Assembly (NCBI GenBank): GCA_027484025.1
Contig: JAIXTI010000207.1
Location: 1-64,000 of the forward strand
DNA from: a bacterium
Lineage (GTDB): Bacteria; Gemmatimonadota; Gemmatimonadetes; Gemmatimonadales; Gemmatimonadaceae
Direction: 5' to 3'
Length of the DNA stretch: 64,000 nt
Of the stretch, positions 36,975-44,974 are shown piece by piece. The first letter of the stretch is position 1; the number at the start of each line of letters is the position of its first letter. The notes below the pieces were generated by a model. That model searched no databases. It had not been told where the DNA came from and saw only the letters and a list, made by a program, of their open reading frames with translations. The translations under genes and the position numbers were made by a program.

Positions 36975-38879
36975 TCAGCGACGCTGGAATTCGGGGGCGC
37001 CTAGAGCGAGCCCCACAATGAGGGCCAGCCCGGTGGGCGCCGCGTTGGCGCGACGCTGACGCGGTGTCATCGCCTTCGCACTGTCATCGTCGTCATCAAC
37101 CACGAGCGTGTCGGCCGCGGCGGCGCGAGCCGCCAGAAACGGGTTGGTGCCAGTGAGCAAAACCTGCCGCGTATCGTTCGACACGGCGCCGCCAAGCAGT
37201 TCGCGCACCACCCCGTCTACCTGACCGGTCAGATCGAGCGACGACAGCGTGCCGTACGCGGGCCACTGCGCCAGTCGTACCCCAGGCATACGGCCGCTCG
37301 CCACCGTGAGTCCGAAGTTGATGCGGTTGAGGATCGCGCCGGTATTCATCCACGCGTCGCCCGTTTCGGGATAGCCGTTGGGCGCCTGATGGCCAAAAAT
37401 CGGTTGTCCCAAACGGCTCACCACCTGCGCCGTGCGCGGAGTGGCATCGGCCGGGACCTGCAACGCGCGCATCGCGCTCGTCACGAGTTCGAAGGGGCTC
37501 TTCACCTTGCTGCGGTACGCGTCGGCGCTGAAGAACTCGGGGCTGGTGACGATCGTGCGCACCGTTTCGCGGATATCACCATTGGTGCGCTGAAACGTGG
37601 CCGCGGCGCGGGCCACGAGCGCCGGTGGCGGCGTGTCGCTTACGAATCGACGCGCCAGCTTGGTGGCAATGAACGTCGCGGTCTTGGGGTGCGAGGCCAG
37701 GAGGTCGAGCACCGCCTCGCCTTCCTCTTCGCCGCGACCCGCAGGAAACGCCTTCCCGAGAATGGTTTTCGCGCCGGCATCGTGTACCTGCGCCCGGAAC
37801 TGGTACCCACCACCCTGTGCCCCGCGCGCCAGCGTCCATCCGGTGAGCGCCCGTGCCACCTCGACGACATCCTGCTGCGTGTAGCCGCCGTCCACGCCGA
37901 GCGTGTGCAGCTCCATCAGTTCGCGGGCGTAGTTCTCGTTGAGTCCGCGACGACGCTGTGCGAGCTGCTGCAGCGCCGGATTCTGGGCCATGCGCTCCAT
38001 CACCCGCTGCCGCGCGACCTCCGCGCGTCGTTGCGCCGCGCGATTGTTCACGCCCGCCCGCGCGCCGTTGGCGGCCACGCGCGGCTGCTGCAGCGTGGGC
38101 CGCCCACTGTCGGCGACACTCTGCCAATTGTCGAGGTAGTAGAGCATCGCCGGGCTCTTGGCCACGGCGCCAAGCAACTCGCGGAAGTTGCCGAGGGCGT
38201 GCTGACGGATGGTACGGTCGTAATCGTTCAGGAAGTATCGCGTGCGGTCCTTCCCGGAGAACACGTTGAAGTGGTTCTCCCAGAAGTCGACCAGCACCTC
38301 CTCCAGCTGCCGTTCACTCACGACGGCGCGTGCCACTCGGCTCGACGCCAGCTCGCCAAGAAACTGCGCGGACCGGCGCGCCTGCTGACGCAGCTTCGCG
38401 GAGTCCTCCGCCGTGATGACGCCGTTGGTGCGCCGCGCCGCCGCCGCGAGCGCGACGTTGGCCGGCGGATACTCCGCCAGCAGCTGATCGGAGGTCATCG
38501 CGACGGTCGTGTATGAGCGCACCAACGCCGTCGCCGCGCTGTCGGCAATGCCTTCCGGCGAGAGCTGACGCGCAATCCAGGCGTCGACCCCCATGCGACG
38601 CACTGCCTCGACATCCCCGGGCCGGGGACCGAAGGCGAGGCGGTTGAGCACCTGCTGGACCTGCTGGTCGGCGGTTTGTTCGCGCGGGGCCCGCGCGTCG
38701 GCGGTCTGGCGTTCGGGCGCGTTGCCCGACGCGCTTCCTCCGTCACGGCTCGGCGTGCTGTTTCCTGAAGACGCGCAGCCGCCAACGGCGAGGAGCGCTG
38801 CCGTGATGCCCCACCTGACGGCGCGGCCACGGCGTGGAATACGGAACTGCGGCACGTTGCCGACGGAATCAGCTGCCAT
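36975..38879 (-). CDS. DUF1800 domain-containing protein
   Basis: VLNRLAFGPRPGDVEAVRRMGVDAWIARQL, DFWENHFNVFSGKDRTRYFLNDYDRTIRQHALGNFRELLGAVAKSPAMLYYLDN, NENYARELMELHTLGVDGGYTQQDVVEVARALTGWTL. Confidence 0.94.
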   Translation of the reverse strand: MAADSVGNVPQFRIPRRGRAVRWGITAALLAVGGCASSGNSTPSRDGGSASGNAPERQTADARAPREQTADQQVQQVLNRLAFGPRPGDVEAVRRMGVDAWIARQLSPEGIADSAATALVRSYTTVAMTSDQLLAEYPPANVALAAAARRTNGVITAEDSAKLRQQARRSAQFLGELASSRVARAVVSERQLEEVLVDFWENHFNVFSGKDRTRYFLNDYDRTIRQHALGNFRELLGAVAKSPAMLYYLDNWQSVADSGRPTLQQPRVAANGARAGVNNRAAQRRAEVARQRVMERMAQNPALQQLAQRRRGLNENYARELMELHTLGVDGGYTQQDVVEVARALTGWTLARGAQGGGYQFRAQVHDAGAKTILGKAFPAGRGEEEGEAVLDLLASHPKTATFIATKLARRFVSDTPPPALVARAAATFQRTNGDIRETVRTIVTSPEFFSADAYRSKVKSPFELVTSAMRALQVPADATPRTAQVVSRLGQPIFGHQAPNGYPETGDAWMNTGAILNRINFGLTVASGRMPGVRLAQWPAYGTLSSLDLTGQVDGVVRELLGGAVSNDTRQVLLTGTNPFLAARAAAADTLVVDDDDDSAKAMTPRQRRANAAPTGLALIVGLALGAPEFQRR

Positions 38880-38947
38880 GGTGCGAACTCTCCACTAGGG
38901 TCACCCGTTTGGACGCAGAAGCGACGGCCTCGTTAATCCCAACTACC

Positions 38948-39058
38948 GCAGTTCCCGCGCCCCTGCCGTCTAGAACCCTGCCGTCCGCCGTCTCGGCGCG
39001 ATCCCGCCGCATCGCGCCGAGACGGCGGACGGCAGGGTTCTAGACGGCAGGAGCACAG
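38948..39058. repeat. ~110-bp palindromic repeat, copy B (perfect 40-bp arms, 8-nt loop)
   Basis: Arms 38963-39002 and 39011-39050 are exact reverse complements: ctgccgtctagaaccctgccgtccgccgtctcggcgcgat / atcgcgccgagacggcggacggcagggttctagacggcag. Confidence 0.95.
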
Positions 39059-39104
39059 AACGAATCGACCGCGCCGTCTGTCGCGACACACCATATCTTA
39101 CGCC

Positions 39105-39584
39105 ATGCCTTCCACTGAGACGCCCGGTCGTTTTGAGCGACTGCTCGATGCCGCCTTCGCGACCGGAACCCTCACCACCATTGCCACCGGTGGCGCGTTG
39201 TTGGGGCTCGGATGGCGCGAGGGTGAAGCCGGGCGCGTCTTTCGGCTCGCGGGCCGTGGGCTCCTCGAGCGCTCCGGTGTCACATCGGCGGCCGCGCCGC
39301 TCACCTCGGTCGCACTCGGGTACTTCCACCACCTGATCATCGCGACGGCCTGGGGTGTCCTCTTGGCGTTGCCCGTATTGGCGCTCCGCGGGCCGCTCCG
39401 GCTCTTCGCCGCCGGGGTGGCGGCGTTCGGCTATGTGGTTTGCGCCGCCTATCTGCTCTCGCCCTCCCTGCGCATTGGCTATGCAGTGACGTCAAACATA
39501 CCCAGCGCGGTTCCTATTGGGGTCGCGCTCGCCTTGGCGCTGCTCGGTGGTATCTGGCTCGACGCCACCGAGGGGCACGACTGA
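39105..39584 (+). CDS. Small membrane protein of unknown function
   Basis: 159 aa with about four predicted TM segments (TLTTIATGGALLGLGW, HHLIIATAWGVLLALPVLAL, LFAAGVAAFGYVVCAAYLL, AVPIGVALALALLGGIWL). Confidence 0.7.
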   Translation: MPSTETPGRFERLLDAAFATGTLTTIATGGALLGLGWREGEAGRVFRLAGRGLLERSGVTSAAAPLTSVALGYFHHLIIATAWGVLLALPVLALRGPLRLFAAGVAAFGYVVCAAYLLSPSLRIGYAVTSNIPSAVPIGVALALALLGGIWLDATEGHD

Positions 39585-39654
39585 ACAGAATGCCCGCTGC
39601 AACCGATACTCGTTGTGACGCCATCGCGACACAGCGGTACAGCAAGTCACGGTT

Positions 39655-39670
39655 GGCACACGTTATGCTC
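39655..39670 (+). promoter_or_regulatory. Candidate sigma-54-type promoter
   Basis: TGGCACACGTTATGCT has the GG-N10-GC spacing with exact TGGCAC and TGC halves; 107 bp upstream of the 39777 gene. Confidence 0.4.
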
Positions 39671-39776
39671 AACAAGCGTTGCTCATCTGCCAGTGGAACG
39701 TCCTCCGTACGTCGTCGGCGAAACGTACCGAGCCGGTGCCACTGGCCCCTTTTCCCTCAACCGCAGGAGGTAGACC

Positions 39777-40325
39777 ATGGACGTCCTCGTTCGTATCGAG
39801 GCGCGTCCGAGCGATTCGCCGGTTCTCGCGCACGTGAACTCGATTCCCGTGCTTCCGTTCGGAACTCGCTCGCGCCGTGAAGTAGTGACGCTGTATGGAC
39901 AGGCCGACGCTCAGTCGCTCGCACTGGCACTGGCCGCCACGTTCGAAAGTGAGCGGATCGAAGCATCCGCGTTGGGTGTCGTGCGCCATCTCGGCGTGTG
40001 GCCGGACCGTGGGGCCGTTGGTGATTCGGCCTGGCGCGATGGCACGACGGGACGCCTCGTCACGCAGGACCTCGACATTCCGTTGCTCACCCTCGAAGCC
40101 CGGGCCTCCGAACTCCTCGGCGCTTGCGGCACCACCATTCGTCGCGTGGCGGCTGGGCTCGCCATGGCCGACTGGCCCGAAGGAACCGAGCGCGCGTTGA
40201 CCTTTTCGTTGGCCAGCGGGACCAGCGGCGGCGGCACGCTCGTGGATGACGATGGCGTAGAAAACTGGCTCGACTCGCTCCGACAGGCGGATGCGTATGC
40301 GTACGACGAAGCGGAGGCTGACTGA
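39777..40325 (+). CDS. Hypothetical protein
   Basis: 182-aa ORF with strong Shine-Dalgarno (aggaggtagaccatg) and a terminator just downstream; no recognised family. Confidence 0.8.
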   Translation: MDVLVRIEARPSDSPVLAHVNSIPVLPFGTRSRREVVTLYGQADAQSLALALAATFESERIEASALGVVRHLGVWPDRGAVGDSAWRDGTTGRLVTQDLDIPLLTLEARASELLGACGTTIRRVAAGLAMADWPEGTERALTFSLASGTSGGGTLVDDDGVENWLDSLRQADAYAYDEAEAD

Positions 40326-40355
40326 ATCCTCGTCTCTTGTCTGAACAGTTGGTAG

Positions 40356-40392
40356 AAAGCGGGCGGATCACTTCATGTGATACGCCCGCTTT
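40356..40392 (+). terminator. Intrinsic terminator
   Basis: aaagcgggcg-gatcacttcatgtgata-cgcccgcttt followed by gtatttcc. Confidence 0.8.
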
Positions 40393-40550
40393 GTATTTCC
40401 GTCAGGTATCACCCTACCGCTCGTCCGGTTGAGCGTGCTTGCTCCCTCCCGCGAAGCGCCGCACCGTCCTAGTGGCCAGTCCACCACCACGGACGCGCCC
40501 ACGGCTCCACCACCCGGAGCCGCGACTGCCCAAAACAGTCAGGGGGGACG

Positions 40551-42647
40551 ATGCGCGAGTATGACAGCGCCGGCATCAGAAACATCGCCGTGGTCGGCCA
40601 CGGCGCGAGCGGCAAGACGAGTCTTGTCGATGCACTCTGCTTCGCCGCCGGTTCCGGCAAACGACACGGCAGCACGAAAGACGGCACCGCTCTCACCGAT
40701 CATCTCCCCGAAGAGATCGAGCGCGGCTACAGCATCAGCCTCGGGTGCGCCTTCGCCGAATGGCAGGAGAGCAAGGTCAATTTCATCGACGCGCCAGGCT
40801 CACTCGACTTTCAGGGTGACGCCATCGCCGGATTGGCGGCCGCCGACGGCGCGCTCTGTGTCATTGGCGCGGCGAGCGGCGTCGAAGTCGGCACGGAGCG
40901 CATGTTCCGCGCGGCCATCGCGCGTCAGGACCCGGTGCTCTTCGTCGTCAGCATGATGGACAAGGAGCACGCCGACTTCAATCGCGTCTACCAGCAGATC
41001 AAGGACCGGCTCACCAGCAAAGTCATTCCGGTCGAAATTCCCTGCGGGGAAGGCGCCAACTTCCAGGGCGTGATCAACCTCTTTACGCAACGCGCCTACA
41101 TGTACACGACGGGCGTGAAGGGGGAGTATGTCGAGCGCGATATCCCCGCCGAGTGCCGGGCGCAGTTCGAGACGTACCGTCAGGAGCTCATCGAAGCGAT
41201 CAGCGCCACCAACGACACGCTGCTCGAGCGCTATCTCGACGGGCAGGAGATCGACCGCGATACCGCCATTCACGGCATGAAGGACGCCATGGCCCGCCTC
41301 GATCTCTTCCCGCTCTTCTGCGTCTCCAGCGACAACATGATCGGCGTGCGCGCGCTGCTCACCGAGCTCGTACAGCTCATGCCCAACGCGTACGAGATGG
41401 AGGAAATCCACGCGCTCACCGGCGCCGAGGGGCACAGCACGGTCCAGCTGCATGCCCGCGATGATGGGCCGTTCGCGGCGCTGGTCTTCAAGACGCTCAA
41501 TGAGCCGCACGTGGGCGAGGTGTCGTACTTCCGCGTCCTCTCCGGAAAGGTGGACACGGGGCAGGATGTCTTTAATGCCACGCGCGACAGCGTCGAAAAG
41601 CTCGGGCATCTCTCCGTGCCGCTGGGCAAGGAGCGCCTCGAGGTGCCCACGCTCCACGCTGGCGACATCGGCTGCGTGGCCAAGCTCCGGAACACGCACA
41701 CCAACGACACGCTTTCCACGCGCGAGCATCCGGTGCGGCTGCCGGGCATCACGTATCCGGAAGCCGTGGTGCACTTCGCTGTCCGGGCCACCATTCGTGG
41801 CGAAGAAGACAAGCTGCAACAGGGACTCCACCGGTTGCACGACGAAGACCCCACGCTCACGGTGCACTACAACCCGGAGACGCACGAAACGATCGTGGGC
41901 GGCATGGGGGAGCGGCATCTCGACGTGGCCATGTCGGTGTTGCGGCGCAAATTCGGCGTGAGCGCCGAGTTGGCGAAGCCGCGCATCGCCTACCGCGAAA
42001 CCATCACGGCGCGCGCCGAGGGCCAAGGGCGCCACAAGAAGCAGAGCGGCGGCCGTGGGCAGTTTGGTGACTGCTGGATTCGCATGGGCCCCATGCCGCG
42101 CGGTGAAGGCTATTTGTTCGACGACAAGATCGTGGGCGGCGCCATCCCGTCCAAGTACGTCCCGGCCGTCGACCGTGGCGTACAGGAAGCGGCGGCCCGT
42201 GGCGTCCTGGCGGGCTTCCCGCTCGTCGACTTCCGCGTCGAGGTCTATGACGGCTCCACGCACTCCGTCGACTCGAACGAAATGTCCTTCAAGATGGCGG
42301 GCATTCAGGCGTTCAAGTCCGTCGCCGGAAAGTGCCGTCCGGTCATCCTCGAGCCACTCGATCTGCTCGAGATCAGCGTCCCCGACGCGTTCCTGGGCGA
42401 TGTGCTCGGCGACCTGTCAGGGCGTCGCGGCGCCATACTGGGCACCGCGAGCGACGGCCGGCAGTCCACGATCCGTGCCGTCGTACCACAGGCGGAGCTG
42501 CATCTGTACGCCACCCAACTGTTCTCGCTGACGCACGGCTACGGCATGCTCACCCGGCGTTTCAGCGGCTACGAGCAGGTGCCGAACGACAGCGCACAGC
42601 GGGTCATTGCGGAACACGTGCGAGAGCTGGAGGCGGCGGACATCTAG
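40551..42647 (+). CDS. Elongation factor G-like translational GTPase (EF-G paralogue)
   Basis: IAVVGHGASGKTSLVDAL, ERGYSISLGCAFAEW, NFIDAPGSLDFQGDAIAGLAAADGALCVI; C-terminal LDLLEISVPDAFLGDVLGDLSGRRGAILGT. Confidence 0.93.
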   Translation: MREYDSAGIRNIAVVGHGASGKTSLVDALCFAAGSGKRHGSTKDGTALTDHLPEEIERGYSISLGCAFAEWQESKVNFIDAPGSLDFQGDAIAGLAAADGALCVIGAASGVEVGTERMFRAAIARQDPVLFVVSMMDKEHADFNRVYQQIKDRLTSKVIPVEIPCGEGANFQGVINLFTQRAYMYTTGVKGEYVERDIPAECRAQFETYRQELIEAISATNDTLLERYLDGQEIDRDTAIHGMKDAMARLDLFPLFCVSSDNMIGVRALLTELVQLMPNAYEMEEIHALTGAEGHSTVQLHARDDGPFAALVFKTLNEPHVGEVSYFRVLSGKVDTGQDVFNATRDSVEKLGHLSVPLGKERLEVPTLHAGDIGCVAKLRNTHTNDTLSTREHPVRLPGITYPEAVVHFAVRATIRGEEDKLQQGLHRLHDEDPTLTVHYNPETHETIVGGMGERHLDVAMSVLRRKFGVSAELAKPRIAYRETITARAEGQGRHKKQSGGRGQFGDCWIRMGPMPRGEGYLFDDKIVGGAIPSKYVPAVDRGVQEAAARGVLAGFPLVDFRVEVYDGSTHSVDSNEMSFKMAGIQAFKSVAGKCRPVILEPLDLLEISVPDAFLGDVLGDLSGRRGAILGTASDGRQSTIRAVVPQAELHLYATQLFSLTHGYGMLTRRFSGYEQVPNDSAQRVIAEHVRELEAADI

Positions 42648-42736
42648 GGGGCCTCGGCCTCCACCCACCACCTACCGCTACCGCGCGAGGCGACTCCTGA
42701 CCCGGGGGTCGCCTCGTCTGTTATCCGACGGCGCTC

Positions 42737-43375
42737 ATGTTCGTCTCCCGTGGTGCCGACAATACCGACAGGTTGATTCCCTACTATAACGGAAGCGTAG
42801 TGCGCGCCTTTCCAAACTCTCGGCGTTCCGCCGGCTACAGTCTGATCGAGCTGCTCGTCGTCATCGCGATGATTGGCATCTTGGGGAGCCTTGTGCTCCC
42901 CAAGCTCCGTTTGGAGCGCTCGCAGGTCGACGCCGCGTCGCGGACCCTGGGAATGGCGCTGATGACCGCCCGATCCGACGCCGTGGGGCGCGGACACAAC
43001 GTGCTCGTAGTGCTCGATACAGGGAACCACTTGGTTCGCACCATTTGGGACCTCAACAACAACCGCCGCGTGGACGCCATGGAAAAGTCACGTCCCTTCC
43101 TGCTCGGCGAGCGCGTGATCTTCGGTCGCGGCGCCGGCATCCCGCCCTTCGACGGCGCATCGGCCCAGGTGCCCACCATGCTGACGACCGGCGGAATGCC
43201 GATGCTCGTCGTGCAGCGCAACGGGGCACTCGACCGGTCGGGTACGCTCTACCTCACCTCGGGGAGGGGGCGCGCCGGCGTCGGCGATGTGGACAGCCGC
43301 GCCATTCGGCTCGAGCGGGCCACTGGGCGGGCCACGGTGTTCGTGTACGCACGCACTGGCTGGAGGCGGCAATGA
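42737..43375 (+). CDS. Type II/IV prepilin-like protein (GspH/FimT type)
   Basis: RRSAGYSLIELLVVIAMIGILGSLVLPKL prepilin N-methylation motif; GspH-like body. Confidence 0.9.
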   Translation: MFVSRGADNTDRLIPYYNGSVVRAFPNSRRSAGYSLIELLVVIAMIGILGSLVLPKLRLERSQVDAASRTLGMALMTARSDAVGRGHNVLVVLDTGNHLVRTIWDLNNNRRVDAMEKSRPFLLGERVIFGRGAGIPPFDGASAQVPTMLTTGGMPMLVVQRNGALDRSGTLYLTSGRGRAGVGDVDSRAIRLERATGRATVFVYARTGWRRQ

Positions 43376-43782
43376 GCCCCGCCATGATTACGGCGAGCGG
43401 TTCTCCTCGCGCACGCCGTGGCTTCACGCTCATCGAAACGATGATCGCGATGGTCATCCTGTCGGGCGTCGTGCTGAGCATCACCGTGGGGACCACCAAG
43501 CTGTCGCGCGCGGTTGGCGATGCCAATGTGCGCAGCCGCGCCTTCGCGCGGGCGGACATGCTCATCGCCATGGCACGCACCTGGCCCTCGTGGACGACGC
43601 TTGATGCACTTGCCGGTGCCGCCTACAACGGCGAGCGCGACGGGTTCATCTCCACCACGACGGTCACCACCGACACGACCCGTGGCCGGCGCATCAAGCG
43701 TCTGCAGGTGGTGGTGCGCGCCTCGTCGAGCGCCCTGATGCCGTTGCCGGTGCGACGGTCCATCTCCATTGCCGCTCCCTAA
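43372..43782 (+). CDS. Prepilin-type minor pilin (PilV/GspI-like)
   Basis: ARRGFTLIETMIAMVILSGVVLSITVG motif; ATGA overlap with previous gene. Start at 43372, inside the longer 43045 ORF. Confidence 0.88.
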   Translation: MSPAMITASGSPRARRGFTLIETMIAMVILSGVVLSITVGTTKLSRAVGDANVRSRAFARADMLIAMARTWPSWTTLDALAGAAYNGERDGFISTTTVTTDTTRGRRIKRLQVVVRASSSALMPLPVRRSISIAAP

Positions 43783-43789
43783 CTGATCC

Positions 43790-44974
43790 ATGCCGACCAT
43801 GAACCGACGCGGGTTCACGCTCATTGAACTGCTCCTGTCACTCGTACTGTTCAGCGTGGTGATGGCGGGCGCGATCGGCTTTGTCGTATCGCAAAGCAAG
43901 GGGCTCCGGATTCTTTCGGAGCGCAGCAACGCCGTGCAGAGCGGCCGCTTCGGCCGCGATCTGCTGCGGCAGGAGCTGCGGACCGCGGGTACCAATGTCA
44001 CCGAAGAGCAGCCCATCGTCGTGTTGGCCAATGACAGCGCGTTCGCCTTCAACGCCGACCTCACGACCAACAATCGCGACTCGGCCTCGTTCACGGGCGC
44101 CGTGTATGTAGACGAGTTCGCCCCCACCGCACAGGTCACCGCGCTGACACTGGGCGCGCAAATCGCGGTGCGTGGCGCGTCGCCAGCGTTGCGCTACCCG
44201 TTGCAGAGCTACTCACAGTCGCCGGCCATGTTCGTGAACAGCGACGCCGAGTTCATCAGCTTCTGGTTCGCCCCGGACTCGAGTGACAACAACCGCACCT
44301 ATGCGCTCTGGCGCCAGGTCAACGCGGCACCTCCCGAGCTCGTGTCCGTGGGGCTGACACGAGCCGCGGGAACGCCTTTCTTGCGCTACTACTACGACGC
44401 CGCCCCGTGGAACGCGACGTCTACGGGATTGACCCAAGTACCAGCGGCGTGGCTCCCCCTCACCAAGAGCGTCGCGCGTCGGGGCGTGGACAGCGATACC
44501 GGCACGGCGGTCAGCCGACGGATCGATGCGCTGCGTGCGATCGAAGTGACCTACGAGTCGACACCACCCAAAGCGGACAACACGCGCGAAGTCGTGCGCT
44601 ACATGGTGCCGCTGCCCAATGTCATGAACGCACGGCAGTCGCGGGCCTGCGGACGCGCGCCCCTGCTGCCGCCAACGCCATCGGTGACCTGGCGGGCAGA
44701 CTCTCAGGCAGTACAGATCACCATCGCGCCGGCCGTAGACGACGCCGCCGGCGAACGCGATGTCGTGCGCTACGTGCTCTGGCGACAGGCGGTAGGCAGC
44801 AGCACGTGGGGTGAGCCCATCAACACCATCGCCGCGACGCGCGCGGCGAGCTACACGGTGCGGGATCAGGGCTTCCCCACGCGTCCAGGACAATATCGCT
44901 ACGCATTGGCGGTGCAGGACTGCACGCCAAACACGTCGGGGACGGCCATCTCCGGCGCGGTGTTCGTCCCATGA
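43790..44974 (+). CDS. Prepilin-type minor pilin (PilW-like)
   Basis: MNRRGFTLIELLLSLVLFSVVMAGAIGFVV motif; 394 aa. Confidence 0.88.
   Translation: MPTMNRRGFTLIELLLSLVLFSVVMAGAIGFVVSQSKGLRILSERSNAVQSGRFGRDLLRQELRTAGTNVTEEQPIVVLANDSAFAFNADLTTNNRDSASFTGAVYVDEFAPTAQVTALTLGAQIAVRGASPALRYPLQSYSQSPAMFVNSDAEFISFWFAPDSSDNNRTYALWRQVNAAPPELVSVGLTRAAGTPFLRYYYDAAPWNATSTGLTQVPAAWLPLTKSVARRGVDSDTGTAVSRRIDALRAIEVTYESTPPKADNTREVVRYMVPLPNVMNARQSRACGRAPLLPPTPSVTWRADSQAVQITIAPAVDDAAGERDVVRYVLWRQAVGSSTWGEPINTIAATRAASYTVRDQGFPTRPGQYRYALAVQDCTPNTSGTAISGAVFVP

Noticed and set aside
40800-42263. 487-aa minus-strand ORF
   Set aside because: Antisense to the EF-G-like gene.
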